Assembly: GCF_014196525.1 (NCBI RefSeq)
Contig: NZ_JACIDX010000013.1
Coordinates: forward strand, 1 to 64,000
DNA length: 64,000 bases
Reading direction: 5' to 3'
Source: Novosphingobium sediminicola
GTDB lineage: Bacteria; Pseudomonadota; Alphaproteobacteria; Sphingomonadales; Sphingomonadaceae
Shown: in pieces, positions 1 through 8,921 of the stretch
How positions within the stretch are numbered: the first letter of the stretch is position 1
How the letters are laid out: every line of letters starts with the position of its first letter
Notes under the pieces: generated by a model
The model's input: only the letters and a program-made list of their open reading frames with translations
Database searches by the model: none
Told to the model about the DNA's origin: nothing
Position numbers and translations under genes: made by a program

Positions 1-580
1 TCGTTATATTGCTCAAACTCGTGAGTCTGGCTTGGGAACCTCAAGGCCCATTTTATGCCCGACGATCCGAACATTTTGGGGTTCAGCAACCGCTGGTATA
101 AAGAAGGCATATCTACGGCGATAGAATGTGCCCTTCCGAGCGGGCGCGTCATCTAGCTTCTCACATCCCCCCTCTTTCTGGCCACCAAACTGGAGGCTTA
201 TGCCGGGAGAGGTCAGAACGACCCCCTCGGGAGCCATGACTTGGAAGACATCATCACTGTGGTGGATGGCAGGGCCGAACTGGGGTAAGCGCCGTGAGGC
301 CAGATGTTACCAGCCTGAATTGCGCGCGTTGTGACTTGCCCACATTGAGACGCGGGCGATGCGCCCCGGCTGGCAAGAAATGAGACAAAGCCGCCCTTTT
401 CTGTTCACGACAGTGGATGACGGGTTTCGTGCAAACCTGACGCTTCGCTCTCAAGCCAAGAGAAGCCGTCTAGGGAAAACTCATTGCGGCATTGGAATGG
501 TTCCCTTTGAGCATCAGAGCCCACCCTCACGGGAGAAATTGCAAGAAGAGATCGAAACGGGAACAGATTAGCGCTAAGGC
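1..580. other. Left edge, no well supported gene
   Basis: Only short open frames occur here. A 74-codon frame on the minus strand (13-237) has a plausible composition, but I see no recognisable domain and no clear ribosome binding site. The right-hand 250 bases show nothing coding. The region lies inside the accessory island, so a decayed gene is possible. Confidence 0.4.
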
Positions 581-1009
581 TTAGACCTTCCGGATAAGAT
601 CACCCAAGGCTACGCTCTGAAACGGAAGCCTTATGGTGATTGTCTCGACATCGGGTTCGCTAAACATTGATCGCGGGCTCAAGAGGGACGATCCCTTCAC
701 GACTTTTCGATCTTGCTGTATGTCAGTGCATTCGACAACTGCCATGCGATCCATGACCGAAGCAATCTTTCCGATTCCCCGTACTACCTCGAAGCGTCCT
801 AGGCTTTCCTGAGTGACAGGATCAACAATTTCGGGGCCAACTCCGAAGACCACCACTCTTTGCCCGACCGTTATCCCGTTGGTTGAGCCTGCGTTGATCA
901 GGACTCGTTCGGAATCCTTCAAGAGTTCGTTCTGCATAACTTCGCCTAAGTGATCGATGTGTCCGATAACTCGCGGCAGTTTTGCGTAAGGGTCAGAAAC
1001 TTGGTCCAT
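581..1009 (-). CDS. Hypothetical protein with FlgT/CsgG-like beta-domain pattern
   Basis: This 142-residue protein of unknown function has a centre rich in Gly, Val and Asp (about residues 35-95). It reads like the small beta-barrel repeat seen in FlgT C-terminal and CsgG-like proteins: an ERVLINAG.NGITVGQRV stretch, then DP.TQESLG, then a G.GKIASV strand. I see no signal peptide or membrane segment. It starts with ATG at 1009, and its first codons overlap the end of the upstream membrane-protein gene by 17 bases, so the two are very likely one operon and partners. The fold is suggested only by pattern, and no specific role can be assigned. Confidence 0.6.
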   Translation of the reverse strand: MDQVSDPYAKLPRVIGHIDHLGEVMQNELLKDSERVLINAGSTNGITVGQRVVVFGVGPEIVDPVTQESLGRFEVVRGIGKIASVMDRMAVVECTDIQQDRKVVKGSSLLSPRSMFSEPDVETITIRLPFQSVALGDLIRKV

Positions 1010-1721
1010 GGCCGCCTCGGGTCAAAAGAAGATCGAAAATCTCAGGGGTGAATGGCATCGTGCAGACGGATTGTGGTGTCTGCGCTGCGCCGCCCGGCCT
1101 TATCAGTACGCGCCGCAAATTTTCCGCTTCGTTGGCCATGATGCTGGTCCTAATATGCTCGTAGCCATCGATCCAGTCAGTGACCCGAATGTTGATTTTG
1201 CCATTTGCTTGCACGTTGAGCACGCCGCCATGGCCAATAAGATATTCAAAACCGCTTGGATCATCGAAGTAGATGGAAACGGCCATAGATTGACCAAACA
1301 ACGGATGAGGTTCGAGTAGCAGCGAAACGATCGTAAGCTCCCCATTTGCCAGAGCTTTGAGCACCTTGGGAACGGGTGAAACAATCTCGCCCCTGACGGT
1401 TTCGACCTCGCTCTGAAGTGCATTGCACCGAGCCATCGTGCTCCTCAACGCTTCGTAAAGGATCCAGATCATGGCAAGCAAAATGACGAGGATGCCGACG
1501 GCAGCTTGAGCAGGCACTGCTTTGTCGGCAACGACGAAGATACCGACTGCGCCTAGAACAGCGCAAGCAATGGCCAAACGGAACCCGCCCCATTCCATAA
1601 GGGCCACAAAGAAAGCGCGACCAGCAGTGGTTGGGGCAGTTTCAATCACGGGGTCTCCGAAAGGTCTGTTCTTAGACGCGCAACTGGTCTGTGCCAAAAA
1701 TCGACATTCGCTACAATTCAT
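993..1721 (-). CDS. Hypothetical membrane protein, two predicted TM helices
   Basis: With an ATG at 1721 the product is 242 residues; an alternative ATG at 1598 (Met42) would give about 201. Soon after Met42 there are two hydrophobic segments (IACAVLGAVGIFVV and AVGILVILLAMIWILY), then a coiled-coil-like stretch and a soluble C-terminal domain of about 130 residues with no family I recognise. The open frame continues upstream into the IS3 element, so any start beyond 1721 is unlikely to be native. A 12-base perfect inverted repeat lies just upstream and may be its operator. It overlaps the following gene, and I infer a two-gene membrane-anchored unit. Confidence 0.55.
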   Translation of the reverse strand: MNCSECRFLAQTSCASKNRPFGDPVIETAPTTAGRAFFVALMEWGGFRLAIACAVLGAVGIFVVADKAVPAQAAVGILVILLAMIWILYEALRSTMARCNALQSEVETVRGEIVSPVPKVLKALANGELTIVSLLLEPHPLFGQSMAVSIYFDDPSGFEYLIGHGGVLNVQANGKINIRVTDWIDGYEHIRTSIMANEAENLRRVLIRPGGAAQTPQSVCTMPFTPEIFDLLLTRGGHGPSF

Positions 1722-1732
1722 TTTCGGAATGC

Positions 1733-1769
1733 AGCGTATACGAAACGCAGGTGGCGCTTCGTATACGCT
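1733..1769. promoter_or_regulatory. Palindromic operator-like site
   Basis: AGCGTATACGAA (1733-1744) and TTCGTATACGCT (1758-1769) are perfect inverted repeats with a 13-base spacer. Each arm contains the palindrome GTATAC, as in many GntR/FCD-type operators. It sits directly upstream of the minus-strand gene pair and 29 bases from the left end of the IS3 element. Confidence 0.55.
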
Positions 1770-1851
1770 ATTGTCACGAGTGAGCTGTGCTGCAATGGTG
1801 AACCGCACCGAGTTTGCCGGAGGCTCCAACTTCTGAGAAAGTGGAGCCGAT

Positions 1852-2178
1852 ATGAGCAAAACGACGAACAAGTTTGCGCCTGAGGTCCGCGCCCGTGCGG
1901 TGCGCATGGTGCTGGATCACGAAGGCGACCATCCTTCTCGCTGGACTGCCATCGTCTCGATCGCGGAGAAGATCGGCTGCGTCCCCCAAACCTTGTTTGG
2001 ATGGGTCAAGAAGGCCGAGGTCGACAGCGGCAAGCGGGCCGGTGTGCCAACCGAGATGGCAGATCGCCTGAAGGCGCTTGAGCGCGAGAACCGTGAGCTG
2101 CGCCAGGCCAACGAGATCCTGCGGAAGGCGTCGGCGTATTTTGCCCAGGCGGAGCTCGACCGCCCGTTCAAACGATGA
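1852..2178 (+). CDS. IS3-family transposase OrfA
   Basis: This 108-residue DNA-binding subunit has an N-terminal helix-turn-helix of the HTH_Tnp_1/Orf8 type (about residues 10-65, including the recognition segment around PQTLFGWVKKAE). A leucine-zipper-like coiled coil follows (about 72-100, LKALERENRELRQANEILRK). It typically binds the IS ends and forms a fused OrfAB transposase by programmed frameshift. Its TGA (2176-2178) overlaps the ATG of orfB at 2175. It appears intact. Confidence 0.92.
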   Translation: MSKTTNKFAPEVRARAVRMVLDHEGDHPSRWTAIVSIAEKIGCVPQTLFGWVKKAEVDSGKRAGVPTEMADRLKALERENRELRQANEILRKASAYFAQAELDRPFKR

Positions 2179-3080
2179 CCGCCTTCATCGATGCACATCG
2201 CGATGAGTATGGGGGCGAGCCGATCTGCAGGGTTCTGCCGATTGCCCCATCCTCCTATCGGGCGGGCGTTGCACAACGAAGCAATCCGGAATTGCTGTCG
2301 GACCGGGCTCGGGAGGATCAGCGTCTCAAGCCTGAGGTGACGCGCGTCTTTGCCGAGAACTTTGGGGTTTATGGCGTGCGAAAGGTCTGGCGGCAGATGA
2401 ACCGCGAGGGTTTTGCTGTTGCCCGCTGCACCATTGCGCGCCTGATGCGTGATCTGGGCCTGCAGGGCGTGATCCGGGACAAGCCCGTGCGCACGACGGT
2501 CAGCAACAAGGCAGCGCCATGCCCGCTCGATCACGTCAACCGGCAGTTCCATGCCCCGGCGCCCAAGATGCTCTGGGTGTCCGACTTCACTTATGTCGCG
2601 ACATGGGCAGGCTTCGTCTACGTGGCCTTCGTGATCGACGTCTATGCCCGCTATATCGTGGGCTGGCGGGTCAGTCGCACCGCTCATGCCGGCTTCGTGC
2701 TGGATGCGCTGGAACAAGCCATCCACGAACGCCGCCCGGTGCATCGTGGTGGCCTCATTCACCACAGCGACCGCGGATCGCAATACGTGTCTATTCGCTA
2801 TTCCGAGCGCTTGGCAGAGGCGGGGATCGAGCCTTCGGTCGGCAGCGTGGGTGACAGCTATGACAATGCTTTGGCCGAGACCATCAACGGCCTCTATAAG
2901 GCCGAGGTGATCCACCGGCGCGGGCCATGGCGATCCTTCCAAGCCGTCGAATTTGCCACGCTCGAATGGGTGGACTGGTTCAACCACCGCCGCCTGCTCG
3001 AGCCCATCAGCAACGTCCCGCCTGCCGAGGCCGAAGAACTCTATTACGCCATGCTGGACGACATCTCCATGGCTGCCTAA
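2175..3080 (+). CDS. IS3-family transposase OrfB (DDE integrase domain)
   Basis: This 301-residue catalytic subunit has an HTH_21 segment in its first third and an rve-type integrase core. The DDE residues are visible in VSDFTYV (first Asp), HHSDRGSQY (second Asp) and DNALAETINGLYKAE (Glu). The C-terminal integrase_H2C2/rve_3-like end has FNHRRLLEPISNVPPAE. It overlaps orfA by four bases (ATGA), so it could be made by coupling as well as by frameshift fusion. The length is normal for the family and I see no disruption, so the element may be active. Confidence 0.93.
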   Translation: MTAFIDAHRDEYGGEPICRVLPIAPSSYRAGVAQRSNPELLSDRAREDQRLKPEVTRVFAENFGVYGVRKVWRQMNREGFAVARCTIARLMRDLGLQGVIRDKPVRTTVSNKAAPCPLDHVNRQFHAPAPKMLWVSDFTYVATWAGFVYVAFVIDVYARYIVGWRVSRTAHAGFVLDALEQAIHERRPVHRGGLIHHSDRGSQYVSIRYSERLAEAGIEPSVGSVGDSYDNALAETINGLYKAEVIHRRGPWRSFQAVEFATLEWVDWFNHRRLLEPISNVPPAEAEELYYAMLDDISMAA

Positions 3081-3214
3081 CTTAAACCAAACAGCCTCCG
3101 GCAAACCCGGGGCGGTTCAGTCAGCCAACGCCAGCAAGCGTTGGGGGCCAACCCTATGAATCAATGGAAATGGATGCTAGTGCAAGGGCCGCTCGTTTAG
3201 GCTAAGGTTGCCGT

Positions 3215-4111
3215 ATGTCGAAACAAGGTGATAGGGTTCCCTCATTCACTGCGCTCGAGCAAGCCGCTGATTTTTTGGATGCGCATCCTGACTACAAGGT
3301 GCTGCGCCGCCTGCGTCATGTCGACTGGCTCTATAACGGGCCAACTGAGGGCGAAACGCGTGTCGGAGTTGCCGTTGACGTTGAAACCACCGGCCTGGAT
3401 CACGAAGCTGATCGGATCATCGAACTGGCTGTTCAACGCTTTCGATTCGATGCACTTGGACGAGTCACCCAGATCGGGAAGGCTCGTTTGTGGCGTGAAG
3501 ACCCGAGCATTCCGATCGATCCACACATCACGCAGTTGACCGGCCTCACGGCACAGGACGTGCTTGGCCAGTCAATTGATGTGAACGCTGCCGTGGAAAT
3601 CCTCAAATCAGCTGATATCATTATCGCTCATAACGCAGCCTTCGACCGCCCCTTCGTTGATCGACGCCTACCGGCAATCGGCGGCAAACCTTGGGCCTGC
3701 TCAATGGCCGAGCTAGACTGGCTCGGTTTGGGTTTTGATGGTCGGGCTCTAGGACATCTGGTTTCACAATGCGGGTGGTTCTACGAAGGTCATCGTGCGG
3801 AAAATGACGTCCTCGCCCTGATCTACCTGTTGGCTCACACCTCACAGGATGGTGAAACTATCCTCGCAAAACTGCGGGCAGCTTCGGAACAACCGACCTT
3901 TCGAATCAATGCAGTCGATGCACCGTTTGACGCCAAGGACAGCCTCAAAGCTAAAGGCTACAGGTGGGACGCGACAATGCGCTTTTGGTGGAAAACCATT
4001 TCTCAGCCTGACCTGGATGCGGAGACCCAGTGGCTTCGGCGGGATATCTACCTGGAGCGTGGTATGCCAGCGGTCTTCCCGCAATCCGCATGTGAACGCT
4101 ACAGCAGGTAA
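3215..4111 (+). CDS. DEDDh 3'-5' exonuclease (DnaQ-like)
   Basis: This 298-residue protein has a central DnaQ/RNase T-type exonuclease domain, about residues 48-208. All five active-site residues are visible: D55 and E57 in VDVETTG, D144 in AHNAAFDRPF, and H193 and D198 in HRAENDV. It should remove nucleotides from DNA or RNA 3' ends with two metal ions. The C-terminal part (about 225-298, with a GYRWDATMRFWWK motif) resembles a small extra domain often found on stand-alone DnaQ-like proteins. It lies alone between the IS3 element and the convergent helicase gene in a defence-rich island, so it is more likely an accessory or defence nuclease than the chromosomal polymerase III epsilon subunit. 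Confidence 0.85.
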   Translation: MSKQGDRVPSFTALEQAADFLDAHPDYKVLRRLRHVDWLYNGPTEGETRVGVAVDVETTGLDHEADRIIELAVQRFRFDALGRVTQIGKARLWREDPSIPIDPHITQLTGLTAQDVLGQSIDVNAAVEILKSADIIIAHNAAFDRPFVDRRLPAIGGKPWACSMAELDWLGLGFDGRALGHLVSQCGWFYEGHRAENDVLALIYLLAHTSQDGETILAKLRAASEQPTFRINAVDAPFDAKDSLKAKGYRWDATMRFWWKTISQPDLDAETQWLRRDIYLERGMPAVFPQSACERYSR

Positions 4112-4238
4112 ATGGCGCTGTCTGCCACGGTCATTCGGCATTGAGAGGCCACAGCGCGCCCCGCCCATGAGCTCCGAGCCGAATGTTCATCGCTAGAATA
4201 AAGTAGCATCAACTTCAACGGCGAGCATCTGGGCCGGG

Positions 4239-7200
4239 CTACCGAGAAACCCAATAGCGTATCTTACCTTCACCCTCGCACCCGTGGCAGCGCATGGCTT
4301 CACCCGAATATGGACTGATGCCGGAACCGTTACCCGTTCCATTACAAAGGCCACACTCGTGCTCCTCTAGATAACGCTCTGCCCCTTCATCCTCACCGTC
4401 ATCGTCATCGCCTTTGGTCAGATCACCAAGCCCCGCCAAGAGGTGCGCCTTGGCGACACGGTCGATCGTAGCATCAAACGGTTCATCTATCGCGCCATTT
4501 TGCAGGTGCGTCCGGACGCTGATGAACTCATTGCGAGCTGCCACTCTTGACTTAGTAGCTCCAAGGCAGACAGCATTTGCCAATGCCTCAGGGCTGTTAC
4601 ACCCCCGGCGCACCGCACCCGGCAGAGTTGCAATGACCAGAGAAACTGGTTCAGTCATTTCTGTGGCTGGCCTCGCCGCAAGGATTCGCCCAGGCAGACC
4701 CGCTACGAACGCGATATCCGATACGACCCGAACCACAAAATGCCGAGCGACCTCGCAGGTCTTCAGCTTCCGGGGATCCGTCCCGGCTGCCCGCTCTAGG
4801 TCGCACAATGGCTTACCAGCCATCCACTGTTCAGTAAGCGCTCGCAGCACCGGTAATGCATGTTGGGCCTGCGCTACTGGGCTAGCCAATTCTTTGTAAA
4901 TTTTGCCGAATAAGCCTTCAACATCACCTGGCCTGAGCAACTGGAGCACATATTCAGGATTTTTCTCGAGCCAGATGAACAGCACCGCGATACAGGTCAT
5001 GGTATCGCCGCCGAATCTACCTTCATCGATCCAGGCAGCCAAACTGGAGAGGATCTCGATTGAGAGGCCAGTCGCAGATGCAACTTGGGCGAGCCAAGAA
5101 GCATCCTCTTGAGGGGCCTGCTCGGAACGAAGGGTCAGGGCAGCGGTGATACGGCTTTCGATCCACGCGGCTCTGTCCTCGCTGCGTTTACGATAGGCAG
5201 CAAACGAACGGCTAAGCATCGTCCGGGCCGGGCCGTCAATGTCCTCTTCGGAACCCGTCGGAAGCCGTGCGAGAAGGTACTTTTCGTTCGCGCCAATGCC
5301 CACACCGTCATGGATGTGGTCAAGTAAACCTGTGAGCGGATCATCGATCTTGAGGCACTGGTCCGACTGGGCAAATATCCCCTGCAGCGACATCCAATGG
5401 TCGTCGATCCTGCTTGCGCTATCGTCAAAATCTACCACTTTACTGGGGACGATCAGCACAAAGCCTTGGCCGCTTTCGCCAGCCCGGCCCGCGCGGCCAG
5501 CAGCATTCAGCAACTCGTGAGCTTCGAGTTGCTGCATCCTATCGACCGCGTTATCCCAGCGGCTGTCTCCTGCGATCAGCACGATGTCACTGGGGAGGTT
5601 CATCCCCTGCGCTACGGTGGATGTTGCGAACAAAGCGTCGAGCCCGTCTCGGCGCTCAAACAAGGATTTGTGCAGATCGCGCTCATCCTTGAGAAGCTGA
5701 GCATGATGACTCGTAGCACCTCCCAGGACGCGCCCTTCGCTATCAACGCTGACATAGCAATACTGCGGCCCGCCCATCTCCTCCACGATACGCTTGTACA
5801 TCGCGGACTCATCGTCGGTCATAACGACACGCCGGTCAGGGAGTAACTGGCGAAAAACCTTTACCGCTCCCTCGGCAGCAACGGTCGATTGTACGAAGAT
5901 GAGTGTTTTGAGCTTGTCGCCTGCAGCCGCAGCGGCAATTTCGGTGGCCACTCTGTTGCCATTCGGCGTCAGATACCAGCTGAGGGATTGGCTTGTCCCG
6001 GTGTTGAAGCCAATTTCCTCATCCAGCAGCGGCATGAGAGCGTAATCGCTTCGATCAATTGTCGCCCAGGTTTGACGCAGGCAGAAAAAGGCAAACGGCC
6101 GAGCCGTGAGTTGAGACCTCACCGCTACGGGGGCATCCTTAGTTTTATGCGTGCGACGGGCTTCGCGGAGGAAGTCTTTGAGTTCCCCGATCCGTGTTGA
6201 AGAGTACGTTACGCATCCGCGGGCTTGACGTGTTGGTTTCCAGGCCAGATCCAGCGATAGAGCAGCACGTCCTGTGAGCGCCTCGAGCCACCCAGCAAGC
6301 TCCGTTGCATTGCTCATCATAGCCGAAATCAGAAGAAGGTCGGCTTCGGGCGCAACCTGGGTCAGATTGAGAATGCAAAGCATTGCATCAACCCCGCGAC
6401 GGCTTCGATCGGCATCGCGAGGGTGTATAAGATGGCATTCGTCAAAGACGATAAGCCCAACATCGGTAAAAGCCTCAGCCTGAATGGAGAGCAGCATCAG
6501 GCATCGCTCAGGCGTGGTGACGATAATCTCCGGAAGCGAGATCGTGTCGGAGAAGGCTGCCTCGTCATCGAGATCGCCGATCACCTCATAATCATAAAAT
6601 GCCTTTCTCAGTGCAAAGGCGGTCTGGTCAACCAGCGCGAGCGTTGGCGCCAGGAAGACCACTTTTTTCTCTTGAAGAAGCGCAGAAGCGATCTTGAGTT
6701 CTGCGAGCGTAGATTTGCCCCCGCCTGTCGGGAAGCTCACCGCCGACGATACACCCGGCGTCAGATAGCCTTGCTCAATCGCATCTCGATGATTTCGCCA
6801 CAGGTAGGGTCGTTTGCGTGCCGCACCGCGTACAATCCGCCACCAGGCATCCTCGGCGACACCGGCGGGCGCTTTAATCCGCGCGACACCTGCTTCGATC
6901 AGATCCCGTGAAACTGCAAGCAGCAGATTGGCAAGGTGAAGAGGACCAGGGAAAACGCTAACCGCGACGGCCCCATCCTCGCCGAAAACCGCATCAAGCC
7001 GCATCAATGCAAGCTCTTTCACCTCGCGGAATATCGCCTGTGCCTCCGATGCCTTTGCAAGTTCGGCCGGCGGAGCGAGTATCTCGGTGGCTAGGGCGCC
7101 GACACCTGCGTGAAGCCGTCGCAAAAGAGCATCTGTCGCGAGCCCGGCAGGCGAAATATCGGCAGGAGGATCATAAGCCGTCACTGGCGTGACAAGCAAT

Positions 7201-7826
7201 CCACTGAGACGCCCCTTCGCTAGGTCGGCGATGCCCCTGACCAGCTGAGCTTCGCCCGTGTTGCCCTCAGACACTCGAATCCGTTTCGCCATTTCGGCGG
7301 CATCGGGCTGAGCATCGGCGATAAGAAATAGGAGGGTAGCCGAGATTTCTGGGGCCACGCGAACGGCGTCAATGAAGGTGGCCCGAGGAATTGCCTCATC
7401 CGGCACCTCCGCCTCACCGCCAGCGCTCGCGTGCACTCGAGGGGAGATGGGATCTTCATCCATCTCGTCTTCGCTATCCAGATCATCCGCATCATCGAGC
7501 GACGTTGCGGTGCCAACGATCTCAGCCATAAGGCAGAGCTGATGGGCGGTCCCCGCAACAAAAGCCGCAGCGGCGCGGCTATCGCGCGCCGGATCAGTCG
7601 CGACGAATGCCTCCTGAGCAGCAGCAAGACGCCGCATCTCATCGATCAACTCGACCAGCGCCTCAGTCCGAGATGCCATGTTCGTAAGACCACGCATGCG
7701 CACACGTGCAGCGACGATTTCTGCATAGGCATTTGTAAATTGCTGCGGCAAATCATTGAGATCGAGCTCATCAAGCGGCGGTGCACTCGCAATCAGCTCG
7801 ACAGTGACCGGATCAAACATCGTCAC
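4239..7826 (-). CDS. Ski2-like SF2 helicase, candidate HamB-type defence helicase
   Basis: This 1195-residue protein has an uncharacterised N-terminal region (1-330) with an acidic patch near 111-125. A superfamily 2 helicase core follows: Walker A FPTGGGKST (K371), DECH box 462-465, SAM motif III near 501, motif V STVAQGMNLP near 736, and motif VI NAAGRAGRAG near 774. This order and spelling fit the Ski2/Hel308 group. The last 40 residues carry a DnaJ-like zinc motif, CGLCNGTG...CHGCEGEG (C1158, C1161, C1180, C1183). Its start overlaps the end of the small upstream nuclease-like gene by 14 bases, so the two are co-translated. The pair layout matches Hachiman (HamA nuclease plus HamB helicase), but I cannot confirm the family without a profile search. 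Confidence 0.8.
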   Translation of the reverse strand: MTMFDPVTVELIASAPPLDELDLNDLPQQFTNAYAEIVAARVRMRGLTNMASRTEALVELIDEMRRLAAAQEAFVATDPARDSRAAAAFVAGTAHQLCLMAEIVGTATSLDDADDLDSEDEMDEDPISPRVHASAGGEAEVPDEAIPRATFIDAVRVAPEISATLLFLIADAQPDAAEMAKRIRVSEGNTGEAQLVRGIADLAKGRLSGLLVTPVTAYDPPADISPAGLATDALLRRLHAGVGALATEILAPPAELAKASEAQAIFREVKELALMRLDAVFGEDGAVAVSVFPGPLHLANLLLAVSRDLIEAGVARIKAPAGVAEDAWWRIVRGAARKRPYLWRNHRDAIEQGYLTPGVSSAVSFPTGGGKSTLAELKIASALLQEKKVVFLAPTLALVDQTAFALRKAFYDYEVIGDLDDEAAFSDTISLPEIIVTTPERCLMLLSIQAEAFTDVGLIVFDECHLIHPRDADRSRRGVDAMLCILNLTQVAPEADLLLISAMMSNATELAGWLEALTGRAALSLDLAWKPTRQARGCVTYSSTRIGELKDFLREARRTHKTKDAPVAVRSQLTARPFAFFCLRQTWATIDRSDYALMPLLDEEIGFNTGTSQSLSWYLTPNGNRVATEIAAAAAGDKLKTLIFVQSTVAAEGAVKVFRQLLPDRRVVMTDDESAMYKRIVEEMGGPQYCYVSVDSEGRVLGGATSHHAQLLKDERDLHKSLFERRDGLDALFATSTVAQGMNLPSDIVLIAGDSRWDNAVDRMQQLEAHELLNAAGRAGRAGESGQGFVLIVPSKVVDFDDSASRIDDHWMSLQGIFAQSDQCLKIDDPLTGLLDHIHDGVGIGANEKYLLARLPTGSEEDIDGPARTMLSRSFAAYRKRSEDRAAWIESRITAALTLRSEQAPQEDASWLAQVASATGLSIEILSSLAAWIDEGRFGGDTMTCIAVLFIWLEKNPEYVLQLLRPGDVEGLFGKIYKELASPVAQAQHALPVLRALTEQWMAGKPLCDLERAAGTDPRKLKTCEVARHFVVRVVSDIAFVAGLPGRILAARPATEMTEPVSLVIATLPGAVRRGCNSPEALANAVCLGATKSRVAARNEFISVRTHLQNGAIDEPFDATIDRVAKAHLLAGLGDLTKGDDDDGEDEGAERYLEEHECGLCNGTGNGSGISPYSGEAMRCHGCEGEGKIRYWVSR

Positions 7827-8613
7827 CCCATGCCTTGAGTTCTGCCCGCGCCTGGGCGCAGAAGGTATTCATCCAACTCCGCAGATCGTCGAAATGCATA
7901 GTATCGGCTCGGCGTCGCTTGGGGTCACCAGGTGCAACCAAATCGAAGCCCCTGAACAAGCGTTTGCGGGCCTTATCCTTTGCATGTGTGTCGCTGGTGG
8001 AGATGCTCACTCGGTAATGACGAACCTCATCCCAAAGAATGGTTTCGATCGCTTCATCCACTTCGAGATCGGGAAAGTGCCGCTGCTGCGCCTCTAGGAT
8101 GGTCGTGGTCTCCTGAATAAGCTCTGGCATTCGCTCACCTCTCTCGAGCGCTTTAACCCCGCCCCACACGTCCTCCCGCACCGTCGCCCGAGGTGAGTCC
8201 GTCGCCTTATCCTCGAAGATAACGATTGCCGTGACCGACTTCCCCTTGGTGTCCAATCTCAACTGCATGCCGTCGAACCCTTTGTGGGCCGGAATAGCGT
8301 GCGGCGCCCTTGCAACCACCCCCACTTCACTTCGTAGGGCGGCAATCCAGGATATCGTCTGGAACACCCATCCGTCTCGATGCCATGCATCCTGGCCTGC
8401 AGGGACAGTCAGACGTTCGATAGCAGCGGCAGCGGCCTCGCTTCTCGTTGGCATTGGCTTTTTGTCGACGCCAGCCAAGATCTGGGCAACATGCCGATAT
8501 TGACCGAGTGCCACCATCGCGACCTTGCGGGCAAGGTCCGTCTCATCGGCAATCTCCCAGCGCCACCCGTGGCAAAGGTCTTCATGATCGATAGGCGTTA
8601 GTGTAAGGGGCAC
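7813..8613 (-). CDS. PD-(D/E)xK-like nuclease, partner of the helicase (HamA-like)
   Basis: This 266-residue protein has a motif series of the PD-(D/E)xK type: D114 in KGFDGMQL, then a hydrophobic strand ending in FEDKA with E134 and K136 (the ExK element). It is preceded by a helix around 82-93. That pattern, the length and tight coupling to a Ski2-like helicase are as in HamA, the DUF1837 effector of Hachiman. In that system the helicase restrains the nuclease until phage DNA intermediates appear. The motif is visible here; the HamA assignment is inference. A stand-alone restriction-like nuclease paired with another helicase family is the main alternative. Confidence 0.6.
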   Translation of the reverse strand: MPLTLTPIDHEDLCHGWRWEIADETDLARKVAMVALGQYRHVAQILAGVDKKPMPTRSEAAAAAIERLTVPAGQDAWHRDGWVFQTISWIAALRSEVGVVARAPHAIPAHKGFDGMQLRLDTKGKSVTAIVIFEDKATDSPRATVREDVWGGVKALERGERMPELIQETTTILEAQQRHFPDLEVDEAIETILWDEVRHYRVSISTSDTHAKDKARKRLFRGFDLVAPGDPKRRRADTMHFDDLRSWMNTFCAQARAELKAWGDDV

Positions 8614-8921
8614 AACAGCTATTCTACCATCCTTGGATGTGTAAGATCAGCAAGACACTAAGCATACAAATTTCCATTTTGGAACATCGAAACTGTTGAT
8701 ATTAATAATTTCGGCTAATCGGACTCTGGTGTAAAAATTGAATAGCACCTCTTTCGGCAGAGGTTTCAGCTCCAAAGTCCAGATTGAACGAATGGACGCT
8801 TTTGACGGTCAGGAAAGGGGCCTTGGACGGCGGCTTCGACCGAAAGGTTTATGTGGCAAAGAACGGCAGGTGTTGGCATAAGCCGTCATTCCAAGCACCC
8901 AACCGTAACGACGCATTTTGG
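8614..8921. other. Intergenic, AT-rich promoter side of nuclease/helicase pair
   Basis: The 308 bases between the nuclease start and the IS1182 left repeat have no convincing gene. The first 120 bases are AT-rich and should hold the minus-strand promoter of the nuclease/helicase operon. The remainder is GC-rich and looks like decayed DNA. Confidence 0.4.

Larger units (their letters stand above)
1799..3119 (+). mobile_element. IS3-family insertion sequence, complete
   Basis: The element has TG...CA ends. The left end from 1799 (TGAACCGCACCGAGTTTGCC, continuing GGAGGCT) matches the reverse complement of the right end finishing at 3119 (TGAACCGCCCCGGGTTTGCC, continuing GGAGGCT) with two mismatches over 27 bases. 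It carries orfA and orfB. The three bases on either side (TGG and GTC) do not match, so there is no visible target duplication. This suggests an old insertion, or loss of one original flank by recombination. Confidence 0.9.
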
